Shown piece after piece: positions 1-12,604 of a stretch of DNA of 64,000 nucleotides (positions are counted from its first letter, which is position 1; each line of letters begins with the position of its first letter). This stretch comes from Fragilariopsis cylindrus CCMP1102. Lineage: Eukaryota; Bacillariophyta; Bacillariophyceae; Bacillariales; Bacillariaceae. Position numbers and translations under genes: made by a program. Below the pieces are notes generated by a model. The model had not been told where the DNA came from, ran no database searches, and was given only the letters and a program-made list of their open reading frames with translations. Where the stretch lies: the NCBI GenBank assembly GCA_900095095.1, contig FMBT01000302.1, positions 496,001 to 560,000 of the forward strand. The letters are read 5' to 3'.

Positions 1-430
1 GCGACATTGATAAAACTAGAAACAACATGGAACAGGGAACGCCTTTTTCGTCGGATCAAAAGCACCATCATATTATATTAAAATGTCAATCGTCTTAGAA
101 TAGACACTACTGTATCAAGTAAGTCACTTGATAAGAAGCTTCGTCAACAACAACCCATCAACCATGCATCAATGCATCAACAACATATTATGATTGTCGA
201 GAAATACTGTTATTGACGTACGAGCGAGAAGTATCCACGTTTGGAAAGTTTTGAAATTCCGCGAAAATGACGAAAATCAACATTATTGATTACCGTTTTC
301 TTTCTTTCTAGAAATTATCAGAGGACAACAACACTACTTCAAGTAGCATTATAAAAAGCAATGCATTGTAAGGTAAAGACTGGAAGACTACTATAAGCAG
401 TGGGATATATAAGTCAAGTAATATAATAAT
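1..430. other. 5' flank of the XPG-like gene
   Basis: No gene is seen. The stretch is AT-rich with stops in all frames and presumably holds the promoter and 5' UTR of the nuclease that starts at 431. A direct repeat of the motif atgcatcaa lies near 163-180. No confident TATA box or other regulatory motif could be assigned. Confidence 0.4.
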
Positions 431-3400
431 ATGGGTGTCAAAGGATTATGGCAACTGTTAATGCCCGTGGGTCGTCGTATATCAATTGAAACCTTAGAAG
501 GACAAATATTAGCCATTGATGCCTCTATTTGGTTAACACAATTCTTAACGGTAGCAGCTGCCAAACGTGAAAGAGATCTACTGGAGGAACACTACGGTGG
601 TGGCAATAATAATGATGGAGGTGGTGACAACAGAAATAACAGAAATAGAAATAATAATCAAAAGCGTATTCGTATGATTATCTGGTCGGGTTTTTACGAC
701 GGTTGTGCAAACTACGATATCAAGGTGTACGACCGGTGATTGTGTTTGATGGTGCCACACCAGAAATTAAAATGCGTGAAATCAGAGAAAGAAATAAACG
801 TCGGAAACGTAAATTAGGTGATGGCAGTTTTTATTTGGGGGGTAGCAGTAATGGTGCTGGTGGACAAGATGAAGGAGAAGAGGAAGAAGTGTTAGAAGCG
901 ACCCGTCGTACTGCGAAACGTATATTGGCAAAACAACTTCGGGAAGGTACATTGATCACCAAGAATAAGAAGAATAAGAAAATGAAACTAAATAATGTTG
1001 CCAACCGAGGCGAATATCAGCAACAATGTCGATAAAAATATTGATGGTGGTGGTGGTGCTGCTTCGTTTGCTCCTGGATTTTACGATCCAAATGCTATCC
1101 GAATAGAACAACAGCAACAACAGAAGCAGCAACAGCAGCGGCAGCAGGACGTCAATGGAATCGCAAATGACAATGTTTTGAAAAAATAACCATGATGATG
1201 ATGAATGATGATGAGATAATCTATTACAAGACGATTATAACGCAGATGCATTTAAACAAGAGGGAAACGATTGGGATAATGCAATTGTCATCCACGAAGA
1301 CGAGGATGATGATGAAGAAGAAGAAGAGAAGACGATGATAAATCTATACAGAATAGCAACAACAACAACAATAATAATTCAAAGAAGAGACTCGGAGAAA
1401 AAAATCAAAAGCAAAGTCGGCAGCATCCTATTATGATGCATCTTCTTATTCTATTACTGATACCTTCCATGCTGGTGATGGGACCGAATTTGAAGTGGAG
1501 ACTGTTTCTAATTTACCAGAAACGAGACGCAAGGATGTCATTGAAGATGCAATGAAACAACGTCGATTAGCCTCACGACGTGAATTTATGAAGTGGCCTC
1601 TAATCCGGATGGATTATCTGATTGTCAATTACGTAATTTTTTAAAATCCACACGGTTGAATCGTGATATTAAACAAATGGCACAACAGGCGGCATCAAAG
1701 CGGAACAAGAGGCGGCTGCTGCGGAAGCTGCTAACAATAATGAAATTATAATTCAGGGGGACGGAATAAATTATATTTGAAAAAGATAAGGATGTATCAC
1801 TGCCAATAATAATAAAAGTAACAACCAAAAGAAAAGCAGCATCCATAGTAAGAAACAAAAAGGGAGAGGGATGACGGCGTCGATGATGCGGATGTTTCAT
1901 CACAAGCCACAACAACAACAACAACAACAACCAACAAAACGTTATAGCAATGAAAAAGCATTAGCGATGATCATGACGATTTTCGTAAAACGACCAATAA
2001 TTATTATTTATCTGGTGGAATCCGACGTTTTGACGATGACGATGGCGACGACGACACGATGTGATGAAAGACCTAATGATGAATACGAGAGAAGCAAAAA
2101 TACTGAGAAAGGATTCGTCTTTCATGGCGATGACGATATTGACGAGATAACAAAGACAATGACAAAGACAATAATGACGACGACAATGATATCATTGACG
2201 TAGATAGCGATATTGAAGAAAGTGATGACAACGATGATGATGCTTGGAAGTCACAATCTGCTAGAGAGAACGAAGATTCTAGAGTCGCACAAGAATTGCA
2301 CGACGAGGCATTGGCGAGAGCCTTGCAAATATCGAAGAAGAAGAAAATAGTAAGGAAGGATATTCTGATATTGAAGTTATCGATATTGATCGTAAGGAAG
2401 ATAGAGTTATTAGGGATGACATCGACGATGCCAGTAGTGATGGTGGTGGCTTCCTCAAGAACTCAGATAGTCCATCAGCCAAGCCATCCTCGCACCAAAA
2501 ACTAGGCAACGATGAGGACGAAGACGATGATGATTCCGAATCTGAAGACGATGCTGTAACAATTGATAAGGGAACAATAGTTGCGAAAGATACTGGTGAC
2601 AACATAACTATGTACGGTATAGTTAGAGATTATCTTGATTATGATAAATATAAGGCCGACGAATCTGTCGAAAAATGGATCGTGGAATACAGGTACAAGG
2701 ATGGATTAAAATGTACTCAAAGAAACAGAATAGAACCTCTTGATGATGATGCATTCTATCGGCATATAATTATTTTCGAGATTTACCTGACGAAAGAAAA
2801 GAAATCGGCTATGCTATGTTTGGGTTGATGGAATTCGATGTTGTTTTTGAAACGGAAATACTGGGATTTACCTACTGTAACGATAAGAAAATTGGCAAGG
2901 TTGTGGTTCAGTCATCTAAGTCGCATCACATCAATGTTGATGATATTTTGGTTTCTGCTGGCGGTGAAAGTGTTTTTGCGAAGACGTTTGACCAGGTGGA
3001 TCAAATCCTCAAACGACATAAAGAACGACCAATTGCTATACGATTTCGGCGGTCGTTCCTACAATAATTACAGAAGGAAAAACAAAAATTGGTAATGAAG
3101 ATTTAGCTACTTCAGAAGGAATGACTCAAATTGTACAACAAAAACAACGACGGCAAACTGGGGGAGGAGTTTTGGCGGCACAAGAGAAGAATCATGCCGA
3201 GAACTCACAATCACCATCAAACACTGCAGGTGATACTTTACTATGAATGGACAAAATCAGACCGAAATAGTAAAAAGAAAATCCGTGTACCGACACATCT
3301 GACGAAGAGAGGACGTTGACTGGGAAGACGGAGATGATGAAGAGCCTATATCGTCAAAGAATGAATCAATTCTGAAGTGATCGAAATCGTAGAGAACAAG

Positions 3401-5983
3401 TTTTCGATGGACACATCAGTCGAGCAGTCAAAGAAAATGAAGAAAATACTGTGCGCAGAGAAGATAGACGATGACGACGACGACAATGGAGGCTGGGAAG
3501 ACGGGAATGGAATAGTAGTAGCAAAGCTTCCGGAATAAAATAGCTGGGGTTTAGAGGAGAATGTAACAGTCTCAATCAAAGGAGAAGAAAACGAAGATAC
3601 AAGGGTAATAATCAATGTTGACGACGATGATGAAAGCGAGGATAATATGGCCGTGGACACCAACGAAATCCCTACGAATGATGCAGTAAAGCCAGTGGAG
3701 AAGAAAATGAAAGCGAATCAAGAAAGTAATCAAGATTTGAGATATGATAATCTTGGTAAAAGTAGTATCGACTTAACCCAAGCATCGACTTCAACAACTA
3801 TAGCGGACGAATTCCAACAGAATAATGTCACCAATAGCTGCAACGGACTTCAATCGCAACTTCAGGAATCGATATATTGTGATTCAAACGAAGAACTTGA
3901 AGGAGATACTTTACATCAAGATGAAGGTGGTGATCGATTTGACTCCTTCCGGGATGATGACTGGGAAAATTCGACGCCTAAAACTAAAGATTCGGCAGAA
4001 CTTATGGCAGCACTGGAACATGCACAGGGTACTGCGGCCAATCTAACTGATTGGGCTGGACGAGCTTTTCGAAGAGCAATAGCACAGCATGCTGTTGAGA
4101 ATGGGTTGCAAGTACCTGAGTCGGCAAAACCCGGAGTATTGAAGAGCAAGTCTTTCGAAATTGATGACGACGATGATGACGACGATGATGACGATGATGA
4201 TAACAATGATGATAACGATGATGATAACGATGATGATAACGATAAAGAGGACGTGGTAGTCGTAAAAGCGAAACCAGCTCCTCATGAAGATGTACACATA
4301 GCATTTCGACAAGGAGCAGAGTCGAATGAAGAACAATCGACTAAAAGAAGGAATATTAGTACCTCTAATGACAAGATTGATAACTCGAAGTGGCTACAAG
4401 ATGTGGATATGACAAGTAATACACATGTAGAGGATTCGACAATGGTATCTAGAGAAACGAATCTATCCGACTTAATGATGGATCCAAGTCCAGGAGGAAT
4501 TACGGAGGAGATGAAGACTGAGGTAATGCAACTGCTGCGCCTATTTGGGATCCCTTATGTTGTCGCACCCGCTGAAGCCGAAGCCCAGTGCGTCGAGTTG
4601 GAGAAACTAGGACTTGTCGATGGGATAGTCTCAGAGGATAGCGATACCTTTGTTTTTGGAGGACAAAAAGTGTATAAAAATATATTTGACGATAAGAAGT
4701 ACGTCGAAGTCTATAATGCCAAGGATGCTGGGAGGAAATGAATTTAAGCCACGATTCGATGGTAGCACTGGCTATGTTACTGGGGGTGACTATACAGAGG
4801 GAGTAAAGGGTGTAGGAATCGGTAAGAACAAAGAGGACCAGTAATAAGAAGCTGTATCGATTCGATTCCATATCTTACACATATTTTCTTCTCATTGGGT
4901 TTTACTCATGCCCTTCGATTTGATTTGTACCTAATCGAAATTATTCAGTGAATGGAATGGAAGTTCTACAGGCATTTGATGTAGGACAAGATTGTAAGGC
5001 AGGGTTGCAACGTTTTCGTCACTGGTTGGATGGGTTTGACCCTAATGATCTTTCTAAGCATTCAAAGAACAAGAAGAAGGCTGCTGCTGATGATGGTGGA
5101 GTTGCTGTTGTTTTGAATAAGGAACAGATATTCCATAAAAAACACCATACAGCTCGTACTCGATGGATAGCTCCAAAGAATTTTCCTGATGCTAAAGTTT
5201 TGAATGCATATCTGAAACCGGTAGTGGATACATCCGACGAACGATTCACATTTGGAATTCCTGATCTGGATGGATTGGTTGACTTTTGTTACAAGCATAT
5301 GGGTTGGTCGGCCGATGAAACAAATCGGGCAGTCGTGCCTGTTATCCAGAAAATGGAGGAATCGTCAATGAGACAAACGCGTATTGACTCATTCATGAGA
5401 TACGAAGATGGAATTAAATTTGCAAATATACGTTCAAAACGTCTTCGAAATGTATTAGGGTTGTCAATTCAAGATGCAGGTGTAGGAAAAACTCAGCAGT
5501 CGACTGCATCTAAGTCTCATCATCGTCACTACTGGTAGTAAACGACAACAAAGACAGGGAGTCGCTGCAATGGATACCACCAACACTGTGTGTGAAAATC
5601 AAACAACGACCGATCATTGCCACAAAACAAATAGTAGTGAAACGGATTATTGTATTTATCAACCGCCACCGCCGCCACCACCACCACCACCACCAAAGAA
5701 GTACGAAGGCAAAACGAGTATAGCAGCACTCTCTTCTGCATCAGCATCAACAACCGCAATTGCTATCAGCAGTAAGACCGACGATATAAGCTCTGATACA
5801 ACACGAAGTGCAACCGGTTCGCAGCTGCACCATCGAAACCAAACCAATACTTCGAACTTGTCGAAAATCGCCCCTCCTGCGTACCAAAAGCGATCATCCG
5901 TGACGACGGAATTAGAAGATGGACAGGGTGACAATGACAATGAAGCGTCGTACGAGGTAAAAAATCCATCGATGATGATTTAA
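431..5983 (+). CDS. XPG/Rad2-family structure-specific DNA endonuclease (frame-broken)
   Basis: Flap/bubble endonuclease of the XPG (ERCC5)/Rad2 type, expected in nuclear nucleotide excision repair. The start is fixed by the invariant MGVKGLW N-terminus, where Gly2 is part of the family active site. The N-terminal nuclease half (431 to about 1000) has IDASIWL and VFDGATPE. A conserved helical segment lies at about 1490-1690, and a UIM-like helix (DEALARALQ) at about 2281-2325. The XPG-I half (about 4500-4720) carries the acidic AEAEAQC and [11 protein letters not shown] motifs. A helix-hairpin region with [13 protein letters not shown] follows, split by a GT-AG intron (4822-4948), then a PIP-like QTRIDSFM (5373-5396) and a polyproline tail. 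The long acidic spacer also holds Tudor-like and PDZ-like segments. No single frame spans the gene: shifts are evident near 640-670, 1000, 4731, 4784 and 5520 among others. Two of these sit at G runs where one extra G would keep the frame, which points to assembly indels, though a decaying gene is possible. Family call is sure; integrity is not. Confidence 0.88.
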
Positions 5984-6143
5984 ATTGAAGAAACTAACTA
6001 TGTTTATTACTATTGGCCAAGCTTTTATTATCGGGCGTGCTTGCTTGATTTAAAGTTTCTCTAGATCGACTAAGATAACAGAACTATTAGTGTCCTATGT
6101 AACGTCAAACTACTATTTATTGTCCTATGAATTCAATTCTTAT

Positions 6144-7439
6144 TCAAACTTTTACTGATGTAACGTTACTGGAGTAGAAATTATTTGTATTCATATCTGG
6201 ACGTTGTCGAAACTTTCCTCCCTCATTATATTTCTTGGTGGTTTCCTTATTCTGGTTTTTCAATAATTCGACCATAGCTTTTCCCATAGACGAACCAACA
6301 AGCCAATATGATTCACAATTGTTATTCCAATGATATACTTGATTACCAGGTGATTGTCCATGTCCTTGTCCATCAGGATCATCAGGATCATTATATGCTG
6401 TACGGAAAAATGAACGTGTTTCTACACTTTTAACTGTACCACTAAATGCAGGATACAATGTTTCATTTCCAACAGCAAATTGCGCTGCAATTATATCTTC
6501 TCTCCTATCTGAATCACTATAATAATCTTGATCCTGCCATCCGTTCATACCAGATACGCCAATCGATACAGGTAAATCAGGTGTATCTAAATCAATTCGA
6601 ATATCGCGTATTAAATTAGCTAAATTATATTCGTATTCTCTGGTCATATTAGTATCACATCCATCATTCCAACCTTGATGCCATGCAAGACCTGATAATT
6701 CGTATCCACTTTCACCATATATAGATTGATATTGTGGAAACAATGATGGTAATTTTGATAGAGTTTTGTATATACTTGCTATAACAGATTCATAATATAA
6801 TCCAGTTATGCCCTTCGACGATGGGGGTCTAAAATCTACTGCTAAACTTCGTCCACCCCATCCTATTTTTATCAATAAAATATTACTATTAGATCCGTCT
6901 TCTTTGTCATTATTATTCAATGCATCACCAAGTTCATAACCAAAACCTAATTCAGGACCCATTTGATGTCCTTCCTGACCAGGATCACCCCCATATCCTG
7001 GTATCAATTTACCGTGTTGATTTATATGTTGACGAACATTACCAACAGATTGACGATTATATGTTATCCATACGTCATCACGTTGTTTCCAATTATTTGT
7101 TTTATTATTTTTTAATTTACCATATGTATCTGGATACGCTTCAACCATCCATTCTAATGTACCATTACGAAACGGACCAGCATCATTACCAACATCGTTT
7201 CTCATATCCATATATCCATGTCCTTGCATATTCGATTGACCACATAGAATAAAAACTTTAAGAGGTGATTTTTTTCTCGGTGTGCTTCTTATAGATAATA
7301 ATGATGTCGCTTCCTCTGTACTTGCAGATGATGATGATGAGGTTGTGATGGTCGCAGCGACAGCACTAACGCTATTAGCAGCAGCAGCGTCGGTGGCGAC
7401 GACGACGACGGAACAGATCCAACCGAGTAATACTTTCAT
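6144..7439 (-). CDS. Secreted SGNH/CE6-type carbohydrate acetyl-esterase
   Basis: Likely removes acetyl groups from polysaccharides or sialic-acid-like sugars (sialate O-acetylesterase/DUF303, carbohydrate esterase 6 type) outside the cell or in the secretory path. An in-frame Met 14 codons upstream (7481) exists, but 7439 is preferred because MKVLLGWICSVVVVATDAAA then forms a clean signal peptide. The mature protein opens with the block-I motif FILCGQSNMQGHG, where the Ser is the expected nucleophile. Later come GWGGRSLAVDFRP and LAWHQGWNDG, matching the central family blocks; the C-terminal catalytic Asp/His block is less clear. About 431 residues, single exon and intact, unlike its neighbours on both sides. 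It is convergent with the XPG-like gene, whose end lies 160 bp away. Exact substrate cannot be read from sequence. Confidence 0.85.
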   Translation of the reverse strand: MKVLLGWICSVVVVATDAAAANSVSAVAATITTSSSSSASTEEATSLLSIRSTPRKKSPLKVFILCGQSNMQGHGYMDMRNDVGNDAGPFRNGTLEWMVEAYPDTYGKLKNNKTNNWKQRDDVWITYNRQSVGNVRQHINQHGKLIPGYGGDPGQEGHQMGPELGFGYELGDALNNNDKEDGSNSNILLIKIGWGGRSLAVDFRPPSSKGITGLYYESVIASIYKTLSKLPSLFPQYQSIYGESGYELSGLAWHQGWNDGCDTNMTREYEYNLANLIRDIRIDLDTPDLPVSIGVSGMNGWQDQDYYSDSDRREDIIAAQFAVGNETLYPAFSGTVKSVETRSFFRTAYNDPDDPDGQGHGQSPGNQVYHWNNNCESYWLVGSSMGKAMVELLKNQNKETTKKYNEGGKFRQRPDMNTNNFYSSNVTSVKV

Positions 7440-7924
7440 TATGATAAAACAATGTCCTTCTGTTATTTGTAATATAATCAAAATGAATTCTTGTGCTGTT
7501 CTTTGGCGTCCTTTTTATGAAGATTTCATATCTTCCTCTTACTTGGGCGTGTAATTCTTTTACGTAGCAATCGTAGGTATAAATTTAACTTTATTTTGTA
7601 AGCATTATTTTTCGTATCCAATCCAAGACATGGCTGGTTCCGGTGGTGTGTGTGATCAAAAATTTCTACTCCGTGTCCCGTTCCGAACACAAAGAATCCT
7701 TCTCCGATTCGAGGTGATCGTTATTAAGGGAAGGCGCGAAGGAATTAGGAAAGACAAAATACAAAATCAGTCAATCCATCCAAAAAGCTTTTCCTTTTTA
7801 CTCACAAAAATAAGAAATTACAAGTGAGACGAACAACAAACGAAAGTAAGAACACAAGAAGACTGATAACTCGGTACAGTACAACTATAGAATTAATCAT
7901 CATAATCCATCCACTACTACAACA
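7440..7924. other. Intergenic stretch upstream of the esterase
   Basis: Probable promoter of the minus-strand esterase. AT-rich, with no convincing gene; the short plus-strand ORF at 7630-7827 has no recognisable features. Confidence 0.35.
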
Positions 7925-8059
7925 ATGGCTAGCTTTATTAAAACGCAAATGCAATCAATGAAGAAGAATGGACAAACGATCCGTCACATTATGAATTTAA
8001 CTTTCAAATCAACATTAACAAAAGATTCTGTATCCAAATGCAAGAGTAAATCAGAGTAA
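7925..8059 (+). CDS. Possible 44-residue small protein
   Basis: A short ORF starts in a good eukaryotic context (acaATGgct) and reads MASFIKTQMQSMKK, with Lys-rich basic character, ending at TAA 8057-8059. No domain is recognised. It may be a real small protein, the first exon of something unresolved, or chance. Nothing downstream on the same strand clearly continues it. Confidence 0.25.
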   Translation: MASFIKTQMQSMKKNGQTIRHIMNLTFKSTLTKDSVSKCKSKSE

Positions 8060-8773
8060 TAATACTAGAAAGGAAAAGAATTTGAATATGAATATGAATA
8101 TGAGTCTTAATAGAATAGATAGAACAATAAGATTGTAAACATGTTTTAATAATGATACTACTATATTCTAATGAACTATCTTTATTTGTCTCAATTAGAT
8201 TGAATGTATGAATGCGAATGCGAAGAATCGAATGTATCAAACTGAAAAGTCCACGAAGTAGTTCTATAGTTCCAGCATCTCCAGTCACGACCCATCCATC
8301 ATATCTCATCGTCGACGACGACAACAGAGAACAGGCTAGAGCAACTTTACGATACCACAAACAAAACTCTTTATGGTACGACGGTATGCTAAGTGAAATA
8401 GGCATGTTCATTGACAGGACAATTTTCTGAGAAAGATGCGTTACTGTGGCAAACTTGTCACTGGAGGAACTACTCCATCCCTTATTATTAATTACTAAAC
8501 GCATTATTAAACTTGTTCCTAATTGATAATAGACAGCGAAGCGAGGGGGATGAGGGAAAATCTTAACAAGCCTGATTGATTTTTTAAATCCCACCACCCA
8601 TTCACGACCATCCATCAAATTATTTCTACAGTGCTTGATACTATAAGAAAATGTACGACACAACAGCAGACTCGACGACAACACAAAAAAAAAAAATGTA
8701 TTGGCTGTACGGTATGCTGATAAACCGATCAATTGACAAAACTTATCGAGAAATATGCGACACTCTGAACTTA

Positions 8774-10105
8774 TGTTAAAGGACCTGCCTATTGTTGCTA
8801 GCATTAAGCTTATTATTCTCTTATTTTGGATTCGCTTCCTCGTTCCGTTTTACGTCGTTGCGTGCAAGTACCACCAGCACTAGTACTAGTATTAGTCCTC
8901 GTCTGCAATGTCGTCGTCATCTAAGATATCGTCTACGTCCGCCGATTAGATCTGATCTAGATCTGCCGGCGATAGTTGATTAAGTCCTGATCAATTTCAT
9001 CAAAAACGATACGCAGAAATATTAAATATGACAATACAGGATGTTGAAAAACAAAAATATAAAAGACAAAAAGCATCAGAAGATTTACATTTAACATTAC
9101 AATCATTAGAATTAAATGGAAAAGAAAAACATGAATTAATATGTCAACATTTATTAGATAATGGTCGTCATCCATTTGAATGTTCGAAATGTTGGACGTA
9201 TAAACCAATATGTGTTTGTGATTTAGCAGCTACCAAAAACAAGGAGGTCAACAAGGGAAGAACGATCGCCGCTACTACTATCGCAGATACAACTGCATCA
9301 GCATCAGCATCGCAACAGCAACCAGCAACAATTCCAAATGATGTTGATGTGATGTTATATTTGGACACATCATCGAGAATGGGGGATTATTAGCAACACT
9401 GGAATTATACTTTCACTTACATTGCCAAACTTGAGTAATAATTGTAAATCGTGTCAATTATTGATGAAAGGTTTCCACAACATGATCAAATATTACAAGA
9501 TATTATTTTACAATCTGAACAACCAGATGATCCTAATCGTCCGCTTGTCGTTGTATTATGGCCTGAAGTATCGAAAACAAAAAAGGAAAGCAAGAGAAAA
9601 AGAAAAAGGGGATGCTGATGCTGATGATCATGATTCGTTACAAGAACAGCCATCATCATCATCACAATCCCAATTACAACCAACTATACATCTATAGAGG
9701 AATTAAGAAAGAATGGCAAAAAAGAAACAACGGAAAATGGTTTTAATTGCTGTAGATGGTACTTGGAGGAATGCGAGAAGAATGGTTTCACGTTTACCAT
9801 TAATAATACCACGTTTAGATTTATCAATGATGCAGTTTTTGATTGTAATTCTAATAATGATGACGACGATCATTTACATCGATCCTTGCACCGCTTCGTT
9901 CACGGGTGATGATGAACGTAATAATGATGGTAGTACTAGTAGTAGTAGTAGTAGTCGACGACAGGTTTGTACAGCTGAAGCAGTCGTTGGTGCATTAATG
10001 AGTCTAGGAACAATTAATGAACATCAAGGACAGCATGTCCTTGATGTTACGAAAACTAAGATTGAACGGGTTTGTAAATATAGAGGTAAAGATTATAATA
10101 TTTAA
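8774..10105 (+). CDS. DTW-domain protein, tRNA acp3U transferase type, plastid-type presequence (frame-broken)
   Basis: DTW-domain proteins (DTWD1/DTWD2, bacterial TapT) transfer the 3-amino-3-carboxypropyl group from SAM to uridine in tRNA. Visible here are the Cys cluster CSKCWTYKPICVC (about 9181-9220), the segment SNTGIILSLTLPN (about 9388), a stretch reading RPLVVLWPE (about 9540), the signature DGTWRNARRM (about 9750), and a C-terminal STAEAVV-like CTAEAVVGAL. The N-terminus is a hydrophobic signal peptide followed by FASSFRF, resembling the diatom plastid ASAF cleavage motif, so plastid import is inferred. The pieces lie in different frames: breaks occur near 8790, 8985, 9375, 9450 and 9700, and the first ATG (8774) is one frame off the presequence. 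Either the assembly has indels or the gene is decaying. Confidence 0.75.
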
Positions 10106-10106
10106 T

Positions 10107-10403
10107 ATTTAATTGTATAGGGATGCAAATATAGATACAAATACATAATACATAGTTTTTGCCCATTATTCATTTTAATGCGTTCACAATACGAGGACTT
10201 CTTGGACAGGTTTGCGTAGAAACAATAAGTCAAGTGACACAATGATGACACACTACTGTTTCAATACGTCTTTTCCAATAGATAATACTGGACCGTTAAA
10301 ACCTACAGGATATATTAAACTGTCCTACGGTATAATTTCGCTTCGACTGATGATGAAAAGTGCACAGATACAATCGACAGCGAATACATATGACATACCC
10401 AAC
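10107..10403. other. Convergent 3' intergenic spacer
   Basis: Space between the 3' ends of the DTW gene (+) and the sulfotransferase gene (-). No gene seen; probably holds both 3' UTRs and polyadenylation signals. Confidence 0.4.
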
Positions 10404-11740
10404 TTACAACTTACTTCCATGGCGTGCCCATTCTAGTTTCCTGGGATCGTCTCCGTACAACTCTTCTTCCAACAAACGCCACGTCTCCTTTTCTACAGTA
10501 TGAACGAAATTGAAAATTACAAAAACAAAGATGAGCTCATACTAGTAGAATTGACACGATTTAAAAAAAACAAATCATGACATGCAGCCCTCCTCTCATT
10601 CTTTACTTACGTTCATCTGTGAATAAATCTTTGCCGTCACCATTCTCTCCTTTTCTTATCAAGGAACCCGTTTTCATTATACTTTTTTTGAAGTTTGTAT
10701 TTAAAGGAAGTGTATATCCAAACATGTGTTCATGTCTTTTCATGTACTTAAGTCCACACTTCTCGACGATAGCTGTGTGCTCCTTCGTTGTCAACTCCAC
10801 GCCATAAAACTCTGCAAGTTTAGACACGGTCCCTGTTGTATGTATTATAAGAAAAAACAGATATTAGTTCTTGATCTAAATGAAGATCTTTGTTCGTCAA
10901 ATTGTTCTTTCAATTTTTTGCTGACCACAAAACTTACCAGACAAGTCAGCCTTAGCATCTGCATAATGAATGAGAAGAACATTTTCATCGTCCTTCACCT
11001 TCCACCATTTGTTAACATATGGGAACGACAAGTTTGCGAGTATACCTCCTGGTTTCAATTGTTCCATACGCTCTGCGGCATCCTCACGTGTGGTCCTCCA
11101 TGTAGTGAGTGGCGGAAATCCACCCCACAAGGTACGGAATTCGTCGATGTGTCCGTTGAAAAAGGGAGTCATCGACGCAACCTGATCAAGTCCGTTTCGA
11201 GCCATGGCCAAGAATTTGATCTTCTTCCCCTTTCCGCCATTCCCAATAAGATCTCCAAATTGATCTGGATGATTGTGGGATTTAAAGATCCTGAAAGGAT
11301 AGTCTTTATGATCCCAATAATCCTTTAGGGACGTTCCGTCGGGTAAAATCGTGGTGTTCATTTTCTCACGCTGATGAGTCTCCCAAGATTCACCAGGAGT
11401 TTGAATGAATTCAGGCCAAGGAGTACTCAAACTCACATCGGCGAATGGATGTTTCTCATCATTTCCTTTAGTTCGGATTTGATGAGAACAAATAACATCC
11501 ACGTCGTACCGGATTTAGCTGCTGCACTAACGACGACATCACCATCTTTAAGCCAATCATTGTTACCGGAATCAAATGGACCAGTGATGATGAACGGGGG
11601 CATTGCACCACCTGTCATCGCCCAAAGGATGAAACCAACATTGGGGATCTTAAAAAATAAAGCTGGCGCATATGTTGCTATGCTCCAATAACGACTGCAA
11701 TTACCAAGATGACGAATCCGATCTTGTGTAGGACACGCAT
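10404..11740 (-). CDS. Membrane-anchored PAPS-dependent sulfotransferase
   Basis: Transfers sulfate from PAPS to a small-molecule or sterol-like acceptor (Sulfotransfer_1 family). The N-terminus starting at 11740 (MRVLHKIGFVILVIAVVI) gives a hydrophobic anchor. The 5'-phosphosulfate loop is AAAKSGTTW (about 11490-11520) and the 3'-phosphate region is LAMARNGLDQ (about 11190-11215). Three exons are readable: 10938-11740, 10611-10832 and 10404-10492, with GT-AG junctions and matching phases (donors GGTAAG and CGTAAG). The last exon ends ELYGDDPRKLEWARHGSKL. Two frame slips occur in exon 1, near 11690 and just after the P-loop near 11483; allowing for them the product would be about 370 residues. 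Diatoms make sterol sulfates, but the substrate here is a guess. Confidence 0.82.
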
Positions 11741-12604
11741 TGTATATTATCTTTTATGCTGACCTTTTTTAATGATTGTCTTGATACCGTCCCTGATGAT
11801 TTAATTTAGATGATATTGCTAAGTCTATTGTATAATTTTTGATGATGATTCTGAACTAATCCATTCTATTTTTACGATGCATACACTGCATAATTCGCCG
11901 AGGAGGATTATGATGTGGGAGTTCTCACTTACTAGTGCGTACACTTACTGTCCGCTTGGTGTATGGACACTGTAATTTCAATGCGCTCTCATTCATTACA
12001 GATATATTTGATTCTTGTTCTAAAAAAATGATCATCACAACAAAAGCGAACTTGACTTCGAAGTAAGGAATTAATGCAACGTTTTGATTCGCTGGTTCTC
12101 ATTATGTGTTCTCATTCATATCAAGTCGGTCGACGGTCAGATGCGCGTGATTTCATTCGTGCCAACAGCCCGTTCGACGTAAAAAGTAAACGCGTAAACG
12201 AATCTAAACACAAAGTTTGGAATAATTACCGTAGTGTATTTAAAGACGACGAATCTTCACTTTTTCACGGGATCGTTTGATCCTTCACTTCCCTTTCACC
12301 CGTACTAGTAGGGTGAGTACGGGAAAGAATGCGAAGTAAGTGTGCAGTGTTTAAATAGGAATGATAAGAGATGTTCGCCATACGTAAAGATGAAAAATCC
12401 GGAATAGGAAATGATGAGCAAAGGCAACATGTAGTCGTCCCTGATTCTTTTGTGAAAGTGACGATGTGTTCACAATCCACAAGTTCTACAAACGCATACA
12501 GTATTGGGAAACGCTATCCAATCGAATTTTTCCTCTTATTTCGTGATCTTCCACAATAAAAAATTATAATATAAGATTAGTATAAATTCTGACCTATTAT
12601 CACC
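11741..12604. other. Divergent promoter region, sulfotransferase/phosphate transporter
   Basis: About 860 bp between divergently transcribed genes. No coding feature is supported; short ORFs here look random. It must contain both promoters, but I could not assign motifs. Confidence 0.4.

Noticed and set aside
8004-8804. 266-codon minus-strand ORF
   Set aside because: No domain, no signal of conserved composition, rich in Ile/Ser/Leu as expected of chance AT-rich frames; overlaps other weak ORFs.
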